Source: Polydactylus sextarius (lineage: Eukaryota > Chordata > Actinopteri > Polynemidae). From it: 64,000 nt of DNA. Of the stretch, positions 49,479 through 58,950 are shown piece after piece. Within the stretch, counting starts at the first letter, position 1, and every line of letters starts with the position of its first letter. The stretch is from the NCBI GenBank assembly GCA_016801845.1, contig CM028909.1, positions 3,206,313 to 3,270,312 on the forward strand, written 5' to 3'. Both the position numbers and the translations under genes were made by a program. The notes under the pieces are model-generated. The model was given only the letters and a program-made list of their open reading frames with translations, did not search any database and had not been told where the DNA came from.

Positions 49479-50642
49479 TTACATGACACAATAAGGCTCT
49501 CTCGGCAGATGAGGTTTAGTCCTGCAGCAGGCTGGTAGATGGGAAAGGAGCCCTTTCTTTAAGTCTTTGTTAAGGAAGAAACAGACAATAGGATTGACCC
49601 CAGCTTGAGCGAAACTCATCCACACAGTAGTGGAGAGGTACCGATGTGGTATTGTGCAAGCCTTGACAAACACCCTCCAATAGCAAGCCACTATATAGGG
49701 AGACCAGAGCACCAAGAACAGCAGGGTGATCACATAGAACATCCTGCCAAGCTGCTTCTCTGCTTTGAATTCCTCCATACCCAACAGCCGCCGGTTCTGG
49801 TTGTGCAAGTTCTGCCGGATTCCCAGCAAAGTGGGCGGCATTGGGCCTCTGCCAAAACCCGCAATCCAGTTGGCAGCCGCCTGGCCAGTGGCCCCCGGGC
49901 CATGAAAGGTCCAATTTTGACTGATGGCCGGCACCATCTGGACTGGCTTCATTTTGCGGTGCTTGTATTCAAACAGGAGTAACTTCATGTAGACAACATG
50001 TGTAGCTAGAATGAGCACAGCCAACATTAACATGAAACCTAATGTATCATTAGCTTTGAAGTAGCGATGCTCAAAGATGCACTGGTCCTCCTCACGAATG
50101 AATTTGTAGGTGCCCACATCAAAAACGGGTGGAAAAGCCATCGCCACAGACAGTGTCCACACCATGCACACCACCGCCACACAGGTCCAGAATGTCATGC
50201 GCTTTGAGTAAAAGCGGTGGTGTGCAATGGCCATGTAGCGCGTTACACTAATGCAAAACAGCATGAAGGCGGCATGGAAACAGAAGAGCACTGCCATGAA
50301 GGCCACCACTTTACAGCTCAGTACGCTGTACGTCCAGGCTGAGCCATTCTTTATAGACACCAGCACAAAAGGGAAGCAGATGGCTGAGCGAATGGTGTCA
50401 GCCAGGCACAGGTCCAGCAGGAAGTAATAAGGTGCCTTGTGCAGGGCCCGATCCCGCAGTACAAGCAGAGACACCACCAAGTTGCCCACTAGGCTGATGC
50501 AAATGATCAGCCCCAGTAGCACCAGTTTGATATAGGTAGAGACAGCTGAGGATGGACTCTCTGCTACCATACCTCCTGCAGTGGCAACAACTGCTGCCAT
50601 GGGCCCAGCAGGTCCTTCGCTGCTCTCATTTCCATTCGCCAT
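49479..50642 (-). CDS. gpr173: Orphan G protein-coupled receptor 173 (SREB3)
   Basis: Plasma-membrane class A GPCR of the brain-expressed SREB family (GPR27, GPR85, GPR173); proposed phoenixin receptor. A single coding exon of 387 residues runs from ATG 50640-50642. An in-frame ATG seven codons upstream (50661-50663) exists, but MANGNESS matches the usual MAN start. Seven membrane helices are visible: KLVLLGLIICISLVGN (TM1), APYYFLLDLCLAD (TM2), FCFHAAFMLFCISVTRYMAI (TM3, with TRY in place of DRY), WTCVAVVCMVWTLSVAMAFP (TM4), FMLMLAVLILATHVV (TM5), GRMFYVITLLFLVLWSPYIV (TM6) and AQAGVNPIVCFFLNKDLKKG (TM7 and start of helix 8). Intracellular loop 3 contains NWTFHGPGATGQAAANW and the tail ends PREPYCVM, both SREB hallmarks. 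N-glycosylation sites are near the N-terminus. Human GPR173 is at Xp11.22, in keeping with suv39h1 and porcn nearby. Confidence 0.97.
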   Translation of the reverse strand: MANGNESSEGPAGPMAAVVATAGGMVAESPSSAVSTYIKLVLLGLIICISLVGNLVVSLLVLRDRALHKAPYYFLLDLCLADTIRSAICFPFVLVSIKNGSAWTYSVLSCKVVAFMAVLFCFHAAFMLFCISVTRYMAIAHHRFYSKRMTFWTCVAVVCMVWTLSVAMAFPPVFDVGTYKFIREEDQCIFEHRYFKANDTLGFMLMLAVLILATHVVYMKLLLFEYKHRKMKPVQMVPAISQNWTFHGPGATGQAAANWIAGFGRGPMPPTLLGIRQNLHNQNRRLLGMEEFKAEKQLGRMFYVITLLFLVLWSPYIVACYWRVFVKACTIPHRYLSTTVWMSFAQAGVNPIVCFFLNKDLKKGLLSHLPACCRTKPHLPREPYCVM

Positions 50643-50864
50643 CCTAAATGTCCCCCCACCCATACCACCTCTTCTTCACACACCAAAGCCACCACTCCTC
50701 CACCACCACCTCCTCCGCCTGCTTCTTGTTCTTTCGTCCTCGTGGTTGCTTCTTTTTTGCAGTTCACACAGATCAGGAACACCTTAATCCACATTGCTCC
50801 ATTTTGAGCCAGGTCCCTTTGTTGGTATATTGTGGCGTCTCAGCTCCTGATCCTCTCTTGGAGC
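50643..50864 (-). other. gpr173: gpr173 5' UTR portion of the coding exon, with splice acceptor
   Basis: Reading the minus strand, a pyrimidine tract (TTGTCTTATTGTCTCTTTAG) ends at 50865 and is followed by GCTCC, so the coding exon probably begins at 50864. This implies at least one upstream noncoding exon. Confidence 0.55.
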
Positions 50865-53250
50865 CTAAAGAGACAATAAGACAAGGAAAAGAACCAGGAG
50901 TTAGGGTGAGTGAAGAGATCAGGTGGTACCACACCAGGTCAAAAATAAACAACTTTCAACAGGTTGGATCTTCAAAGGCTGTGGCTCCATGTTCTCTACT
51001 AATTGAGATGTAACTGATTTGATCTTCAGCTCCACCAGTTCAAAGATCAAAGTGTCTTTGAACAAGATACTAAACCCAAATGTTTGAGTGCTGCTATACA
51101 AAATCAGTTTTACATGGAAATGAGGGGTAAAGCAATTATTACCAGAGCTTCTCAGTGATTTAAGTCCCATCTGAATGTGCCATGTCAGTAATCATTACCG
51201 GACAATGTCAGTAAAGATTACAGCGCCTTAAAAAATGACCCCAGGTACTAACTAAGGTACTAACTGCATGCAAATAGACCAGCAGTAAATCTGTGTACAA
51301 ATATTCCATCATATCTTCTTTACAAGTAGTTTTCTGTAGTTTTCAGTTTTGCCCTAGGTGGTTAGACAAGTCTGTGGCAAACCTCAGGTCTTCTCAGCGT
51401 TGAACGAACACTGTTCTGAGCAAAAAAACAGTCGAAAGCACTTGTAGTTACATGAGCTCCTCACTATACAATGTGGCTAATGCAATGTTGGTTGTAATCT
51501 TGATCAGGAAAGGTAAGTAAAGGTCTCAATGCAGCAAATGAAAGTCCTGCATGAAAAATTCTACTTCCTAAAGCCTAAAATCCTACTAGGATTTTCCAAT
51601 TTTCTCTCTAAACTTTTGTTTTTGGTGAGATGAGGTCATTTGAGCTCATCGCACTTTATTAATCTGCTGGAAGTAACCATTACAAGATGATAACTGTGGC
51701 CATAAAGGGATGAACACGGTCAGCAACAGTACTCAGACAGGCTGTGGTATTCAGACCAGGACTGATTGGTATTGAGCCCAAAATGAAATGATAAAAACCA
51801 TACCAAACCCGATCAGACCACCACCAGTTTAGACTGTTGACACATGGCTGGGTGGCTCCATGGATCCAGATTCTGAACCTTGCATCAGGTTTTTGTTTAC
51901 CATTCTGGTTTGTGATCACATCTCTGGTGATTTCCACGCCTGTGGTCATCCTAAGACAACAATGGTTTTATGTGTTGCCCACTTTATCTTGTAGCAAACA
52001 ATGCTTCCAGCTTCATCTGACCTTGACCCAAAATATTCCCCAACAGTGTTTCTATTGGTGAAAGTCCACCAGGCTTTTATCACGACTGCCCTCTGGTGAC
52101 TCAGGTTGTTTACTTTGATGTTACTGTCTCTGTGTCTGGTGAACAGAAACGTGGATATGTGCTTCTGACAGTAGTGGATATAAGATAGGATATAAAGGGC
52201 TGTTGCCAAGGTGACCTGATTGAAGTCCTCAGAGATCACTATGAAGGCATTTGGCTGCAGGGTCTGAAGTCACAGAGTTGATTATGTCAGCAGCCTGTGA
52301 TACATAAGCTGTAGGCAAGTGTAAACAACAATAATAAGGGCCTGGGAAATCTATGATATAGATGGAGACTTACTGCTGTCAAATAAACTACAGGTAAATA
52401 CAACTTATTTGCTAATCAGTCCCTCCAGGATTTCAGGCCTTTTTCGAGATTGTTGCACCCTAATTTGTCTGACTTCATGTCAAGTTTTTTTTTTTAATTG
52501 TGATAAAACTTGAGGTGTTTTTAAGTGTTTTGTTGCAATAAAGTTGCAGGAGCAAGTCAAAGTTGACAATAACGGTATAAATACGTTGCACAGTTTTATT
52601 TCTGCACAAAATAATAAATGGTGTAGTTTGGTCCAATTTCGGCCCAATTTTGGTAAAGTTTCAGCAGGATGTATGGCCTCTACATGGCCCAAATTAGGGT
52701 GCAAAAGAAAAAAACATAAGGATGCCAAAACTCACCCAAAACCAATTACTGATTCAGTCCAGACAAAGGTCTTTACCTTGCTCACCTAAGTGGTGTGATA
52801 TAGTGACAAGTCAAACCAAAGACCTTAACCATGCTTCCTCTGTGACTAAATGAGTCCAAAAATTACCAGCAGACTGCCAGACTACAGCCACAATCTTCGA
52901 TATCTGCGATTGGTGGTGATTTACATTTATTGAGCTCAAACTCCCAAATACAGTGGCTGCACAAAAATTGCAGGTAATAAGAAAAATATTTACAAAAAAA
53001 CAAAACTCCTCCAACATCTGACGTGGAGGCAGTTCACATTTTACAGACATCGACTCCTCCCACAATTATAATAATAATATAATAATACAAAATCAATAAT
53101 AATTAAACACACAAGACATTAGTGACCATAATAATTAAAATAATAATAATAATAAACAGAGGAAAATCTAATACACAGTTTATAAGTACCGTTCAGTTCC
53201 TCATTGACGAAGTGAAACTAATCTAAATCAACAAACGAAAAAAAAAAAAA
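50865..53250. other. gpr173 upstream intron or intergenic sequence
   Basis: No exon is recognised. A family C fragment lies at about 52420-52570 (CCCTCCAGGATTTCAGGCCT), followed by AT-rich sequence with short ATA/ATT runs near 53070-53160 and an A run at about 53239-53256. Confidence 0.4.
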
Positions 53251-53257
53251 AAAAAAC

Positions 53258-53560
53258 CACTGGCGCTGACGTCATTCGTCGGCGCCGTGCCAATGCGGCG
53301 TTTTAACGCGCCGAAGTCGTGCGTAATGTTTAAATGGACGCGGGACAGATGACAGGTCAATACTGGAGCAGAGAGGTGAGTGGATGAGAGCTGGTTAATG
53401 GTAAATGAAGTGATTGTGTAGGTCGTCGTGTGTGCAGCCATGACGACCTATGATGACTGAGTGAACGGTAAACGATGTGTTTATGGGCGGCGTCCGTGTG
53501 CGTATGTGTATGTGTGCGCGCATGACGGCACGCGACCCGCAGCCTGGTGATGTGTCCAGG
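53258..53560 (+). promoter_or_regulatory. CpG-rich orphan promoter-like island
   Basis: It is locally rich in CpG in an otherwise AT-rich stretch. It includes a perfect palindromic CRE, TGACGTCA, at 53267-53274. GGAGCAGAGAG followed by GTGAGT (donor at 53376) gives a plausible plus-strand first exon ending at 53375. No minus-strand donor is seen in it. No downstream coding exon was found, so it may start a noncoding transcript or be an inactive island. Confidence 0.35.
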
Positions 53561-53614
53561 GTAACACCACCTGTTTATGTTGACTGCAACACTTCCTCCT
53601 TTTTATTGCCATAG

Positions 53615-54187
53615 CAGTGTTGTATAAAGAACCTGACAGTCCCACTAGAGTAGACGTACAGACACTAGAGTAGAAGTACAGACACTAGAGTAGAAGTACA
53701 GATACTAGAGTAGAAGTACAGACACTAGAGTAGAAGTACAGACACTAGAGTAGAAGTACAGACACTTGACCATAAAATAACTTTGGTAGAAGTTCAAGTC
53801 GTCACTAGAATGATTCTCCAGTAAAAGTCTTAAAGTATCTAGTATTTACTGTACTTCAGTATGACAGTAATCTATAATTAAATGTACTGAAGTAATGAAA
53901 GTAAAAGTACAAGTACATGTTAATAAAACAGAAGAATATTATGAAGTTTATCCAGCACTTTAAAACATGGAGCTACAACAATCTTCATAGACAATGTCTT
54001 GAGTCTGAATTAAAGTTGTTTGACTGAAAACCAAAAGCCAAAGTAAAGTAAAGCAAAGCCACATTATTTGAACATTAAAGTATCTTAAACATTGCTCCCA
54101 AACATAACAACAAATGGAACGAGTCAAACCTTCAAGACTGTTCAAGACTCTTCTAGTGAGACTTTCACATACTTTATACGACACTTG
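53615..54187 (+). mobile_element. Family A hAT-type MITE with six-unit 20-bp minisatellite
   Basis: It starts CAGTGTTGTATAAAG and ends near CTTTATACGACACTTG, an imperfect inverse. About six near-identical ACTAGAGTAGAAGTACAGAC units occupy about 53644-53765. The inner part matches the other family A copies. Confidence 0.8.
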
Positions 54188-55236
54188 TTCCTGTGTATTT
54201 ATTTGTACTGTTTCCTAGTGGTTTTATGTATTTTAAATCTTTTGTAACTGCGTGCAGATGTAAAAGAACAATTTCCCTGTTTGGGAACATTTAAGTATTT
54301 GTTGATTTTGATAATGTGATTTAGGCCGATCACTGTTTCTCACTAACACATCTTACACAGACATGTACACTTAAAAGTGTCTGATAACTTCACTCTATAT
54401 ATCACAATCCTAGGGATGAGTTACTACACCTAATGACTGACACTGGGAAACCTTTGAACACCCAAATCTTTTGTGTCCACAGAGAATAACTTCTGGAAAT
54501 TCACCACTTTCCAAACCAAACTTAAGAAGAGGGTGCTAGCCCTTTTCCACCCTCCCCAAGACCTTGACTTTATGTAGTTTTATCATTGCGTACCTACTTT
54601 GTTGTTGAGATTGTACTTGTTTTGTTGTGAATAGATGCAGTTAATTATGTTTTACTGGCAAAAATGTTTTAAAAACATATGAAAATCACAAAAATACATA
54701 CATATCACACGAACATGTTTCACCAATGACATGGTCAGAACTATAACAGCGTGAATGAATGAATGTATTATATTACTCTGATTCTGTTGAGTCAAACTAA
54801 ACTGTATCTGTGTCTGAAGTTAAATTAGTTTTAGTTCTTTTTGCACCTTAATGTGCAGACACTGAAGTTTTTATGCGTTTTTTTTAATTAAATAAAATGC
54901 TGTAAATAAAATTTTGCTTTTAATTATTATTATTTTTTTTTAATCCGGTTAATAATCATTTAATTCAAAAAAAAAAAAATACAATTAAGATTAATGGATT
55001 ATCATAATAATCATTAGTTGCAGCTCCATTTAATTGGATATCGCTCATCATATTTATGTGACCAGCTAGTTTTTATTTGCTTTTCATCATATTTTCTGTA
55101 TCTTAAAATGTGTTTGTGAATTTGTGCAGACTCTAAAATTCAACTATTTTTCCAGACTTTCTCAAGGCTTTTCAAGGAAAACACATACGCATCCTGTAAT
55201 AAGCCTCTTGGATGAGATGTAAATGAAGTCTGGTTG
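54188..55236. other. AT-rich intergenic sequence
   Basis: I see no gene, long repeat or conserved motif. T and A runs are present near 54940-54980. Confidence 0.4.
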
Positions 55237-55244
55237 CTTTAGAT

Positions 55245-55444
55245 CAGGTTTGTCCAAACTGCTCCACAAAGAGCTGTGTGGCTGCAGGTTTTTGTTCCAA
55301 CCAGTCAAGATCACACAGTTTGACCAATCAACAGTCTGAAGCCTGAGATCAGTTAATGAAATGAGTCAAGTCTGGTGCTGCTGCTTGGTTGGACTAAAAA
55401 CCTGCAGCCACACGGCTCTTTGTGAAATAGTTTGGCCACCTCTG
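55245..55444. mobile_element. 200-bp hAT-type MITE with 8-bp target duplication
   Basis: The ends are CAGGTTTGTCCAAACT and AGTTTGGCCACCTCTG, with CAG...CTG termini. Longer inner inverted similarity includes GGCTGCAGGTTTTTGTTCCA against its complement. The flanks CTTTAGAT (55237-55244) and CTTTAGAC (55445-55452) agree at 7 of 8 bases, as expected for a hAT target-site duplication. Confidence 0.85.
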
Positions 55445-55767
55445 CTTTAGACGATCCATGTTTAGATACAGTGATCTTGGTGATAATGATGCCTACAGAC
55501 ATTTTGCTTGTGACAGAGTAGCAAGTATCTCGGGGTCTTGTTCCTGAGTGAGGGTGGGATGGAACGGGAGATTAAAACATGATTGGAGCAGACCGCTGTT
55601 GGGAGGAGGGAGCTCAGCTGAATAGCCAAAGTTGTCGATTTTCCAGTTAAACCACATTCTGGTTGTTGCCAGTGGTCATCAACTGTGGTGATGACTAAAA
55701 AAATAAGACGTGAATACAAGCTACTGAAATTAGTCTCCTCCATAAGGTGACCAGGCTCAGTCTTTAA

Positions 55768-56176
55768 AGGTTCACTATATAATTCTGGTTGCTTTTTCTC
55801 TTCGAAGCTTCTCCTACAGTCTCAGAGTAAGGTTGAGTTCAAATGAACGATACGTATCAAAACGTTTAATTCAACAGAAACAGGAGCTGAACGTCTTGTT
55901 ACATGACGCCAGACTTACGACAACTGACGGCAGCTTTTTACGTCTACCAAATGAGAGAAAACTACCTTGATAAACTGTTGCAAATCGTTACTGCTGAACT
56001 TGTCCTTCATGAATCTAACACCTCCAGCTCGTTGATTCTGATTTTACAAGTGTTGGTTTTCACCAAGAGACGGTGGAGGCAGCAGAGACCCTTCATTCAC
56101 CCTGTAAACAGTCATTTAACCATCACACTGACTAACAACGTGATACTTTAACTTAAACATCTGGCATAGTGAACCT
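55768..56176. mobile_element. TTAA-flanked MITE (family F), complete copy
   Basis: The termini AGGTTCACTAT and ATAGTGAACCT are inverted, and TTAA lies directly outside both (55764-55767 and 56177-56180), a piggyBac-type target duplication. A second copy is at 15055-15490 and a more distant one at about 59370-59690. There is no transposase. Confidence 0.8.
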
Positions 56177-57479
56177 TTAAAATAACACAGAGTAGAGCCA
56201 CTGCTCCTTTGTGTCTCAAGGAATCAATTGATATTTTTCAAGCATCTGATCAGGATGTCTCCTCAATGCTTCTCATTAGAGGTTTTTCAGATTTGCTCAA
56301 CTGGACGGAGACACTGAGGTAGACCCAGAACATGCTGGAGATTATATATCTCATCCGGTCTGGGAATACCTCGGGATCCTCCAGGAGGAGCTGGAAAGTG
56401 TCGCTGGGGAAAGGGACACCTGGACTTCCTTGTTTGACTTGCTGCCACTGCAACATGCACCTGAATAAGTGGCTGAAAATGATAAACGAATGGATGGATA
56501 GCATCGGACTTCTAATTTTAAACAAGTAGAAACAATTTACGCCATGCTTGACTAGATGGATCGAGCATAAGTGGACCACGTTTTTGTTGGATAGAACCAG
56601 GTTCAGGTGGGTAGGTCAGGAATTTAAGATAATAGTTCATTCAAATAAATAAATAAATTTAAAAAAAAACATTTATATGTTTTCTCTTTTGCTACCGGTG
56701 GTGTTTGTACCTGCCACATAATCAGAGACAGACTGTACTTAATTAATACATTTTTCATATGTTACTGGTTTGCGTTTTGTGCTAATTGGCGAATGTTAGC
56801 ATGTTTACACTAAACTAATAGTGTTTCCCCTTTAATTTGTTGCACAGTGAGATCAAACACGCAGATCTCACCTGTAAAGTTAGTAACCACAGGTATTTTT
56901 TTCTCTCAGTTTGACTGAACTCCTTTTGATATTTTACATCCTTATATTTAAGAATGACACACATGGTACATACTTCAAGCTGTTACCTCTAACTTGCACT
57001 AAAAAATACACATAAAATATATAAAATCAAGTCACACTTCAATTGTTTTGGTCAGATCATTTTTTGAAGTTTGCAGCTCTAACAGCTCCACAGGCTGGGA
57101 GCTAAGGGGATCTGAGAGGCTGAGTGTCTTGAAGGAGGGGCTATGTGAAGCTGGAAGTTGGTTGGTGGTGGAGGGCAGAGTCACTGTCAGGAACTGGGTA
57201 GCAACAGCAGCCCAATACCTCTGGCTTGATGTGGGTGGGAGGAGGCAACAAAGCTCACTGGATGAGAGGGAGACAGAGTCACTCTCTGACAGCAGGGCCC
57301 AGTACCAGGCCTCTTCACATGGAGCATACAGGTCTGATGAGGCCTGGGGAGAAACACCACCACCACCACCATAACCAGCAGCTGCTGCTGCTGCTGCAGT
57401 CCAGCATTAAAGGCTTAAAAATCAAACTTCACAGACCCTGCACTCCCGTGGTGCTTTGTTTTTCTCCAGGGTGAACATT

Positions 57480-57720
57480 ACACCAAGTGATATTAAATCA
57501 GCAGGCTGAGCAAGGCCCCCAGAGCTGCTGCAAACCCTGCACTATTTATCATCAACACAGCACAGCGTCACTGACCACTATCTGCTGCTGCTGCTGCTGC
57601 TGCTGTGATGCATCACATATTTGGATCTGCTCTGCATAATGCGGCGCCTCATTAGATGATCAGACTGTAGACGACGCTGAGACAAAAGGCAACAGTCCCC
57701 CTTAAAGAGCTGCGATGGTC
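57480..57720. promoter_or_regulatory. Candidate conserved noncoding element upstream of gpr173
   Basis: A locally GC-balanced, repeat-free block has dense homeodomain- and POU-like motifs (TCTGCATAATGCG, CTCATTAGATGAT, TATTTATCATC) next to a (CTG)n tract at about 57582-57606. There is no open frame of note. Enhancer identity is inferred from motif density only. Confidence 0.25.
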
Positions 57721-57845
57721 TGGGCCTCTAAGGGATTCAAGCCGGACTTCTTTGCTCTGGTTATGAAATAAAACGCATGCAGAGCTGCAGAGGCTGCTGC
57801 CTGGCACAATATAAAATGGTAGTCGTGTTGTGTTGTGCTGCTTAC

Positions 57846-58950
57846 CTGCTGTGGGGCTGCTTGTCGTCTAAAGACTACGGCAGGCAAAGCCGTCTGCTGC
57901 AGTCTACATGAAATACAGCTCTAGAGCATCCACCTGCCTGATCTACTGAAAAATGACAAACCGGAAACAGCCGCGGTGTCCTGACTCCCCGAGTCTGAGT
58001 CTGTGGAAGCCTGTTGCGGACTTCTTCTTCTTTATTTTATATTATTATTATTCTATGTTAAAAGACAAAGGCTTTAAAGAAGCCAGATCTGCGTTTCCTC
58101 TTTTTTCTTGTGCATGTCATGTCTCCATGTTTTCCACACAAGCGGGTGCCAGTAGACGCTCAGTCCCAGCGACAGCAGCACAGGGTGCGGGTCCATCATC
58201 GTCCACCACGGAGGCGTTTTTCTTTTTTTTTTTTTTTTTTTTTCGTCTTGTGTGTCAATAGCTCTCCAAGTGTGTGTTTCCAGTCTTGATGTGTTGAAAC
58301 CTTCAGGCGCAGGTCTCCTGTTGTCGTAACGCCTCTGGGATCTGACAGACGCCAGCAGACGCCCTGTGGAGCGTCTCCTGCTTGTGGTTTTCAGAAACCC
58401 TGTCGATCAGCCTCCGCATTGTACCAGTCAAGTCAACCCGAGGAGGAAAAAGGGAAAAAAAAGAGGAAAAAAAAAAAAAAAAAAAAGCTCATGAAGTCAT
58501 GAAGCGATTATTTTTGGAGCCTCTTCAAGACCAGACCAGATCAGATCAGATCAGATCACAGCACAGTGAGGCCAGGGAGCCCCGGGCAGGCAGGCGGATT
58601 CTCTGGGCTGCGGGATAATAACATCGACGCCAATCCCCCCCCATCATCATCATCATCATCATCACCATCACCATCATCATCATCATCATGTCCTGTCAGT
58701 GGATACACATCTCACACAGATAAACGCGGACAGCATGGTGGATGGAGAGAGAAGAAGAAGAAAAAAATCCGATGGAAACTGCGACGTTTTCGTTGGCACC
58801 TGTATTATCCAGAGCAGAGAGACTCGTGTTGTTCAGCAGCGGTGGAGAATAAAGCGCAGCTGCGTCCACTGGTCGGAAACAGCAACACATCCTGATCCAC
58901 GGACAGGAGCGGCCTACAGCTTTTAGAGGGACGTGGGCACAACTTGTCAC
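57846..58950 (-). other. gpr173: Probable gpr173 5' noncoding exon and promoter region
   Basis: Reading the minus strand, CCCCACAGCAG is followed by GTAAGCAG, a strong donor at 57845. It would pair in the right order with the acceptor at 50865. The sequence from 57.9 to 58.95 kb is GC-richer than its surroundings and holds a (CAT)n repeat at 58642-58689 and T and A runs near 58220 and 58465. The exact exon start is not determined. Confidence 0.4.

Noticed and set aside
50661..50663. Upstream in-frame ATG of gpr173 (MGGGTFRMANGN)
   Set aside because: The SREB family starts at MAN; the extra seven codons lie in a low-complexity GGT-rich stretch and are less likely to be the main start.
53644..53765. 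Regular repeats resembling a CRISPR array
   Set aside because: The units are contiguous 20-bp tandem copies without distinct spacers, inside a eukaryotic MITE; CRISPR arrays do not fit this genome.
57048..57374. 108-codon plus-strand ORF
   Set aside because: The composition is plausible, but no domain, signal peptide or splice context was recognised; it ends in a CAC/ACC repeat. It is not supported as a gene.
58891..58912. Half RE1 motif (CCACGGACAG) near the gpr173 candidate promoter
   Set aside because: Only the right half agrees and the left half is poor at normal spacing; this is too weak next to the strong pair at 19.6 kb.
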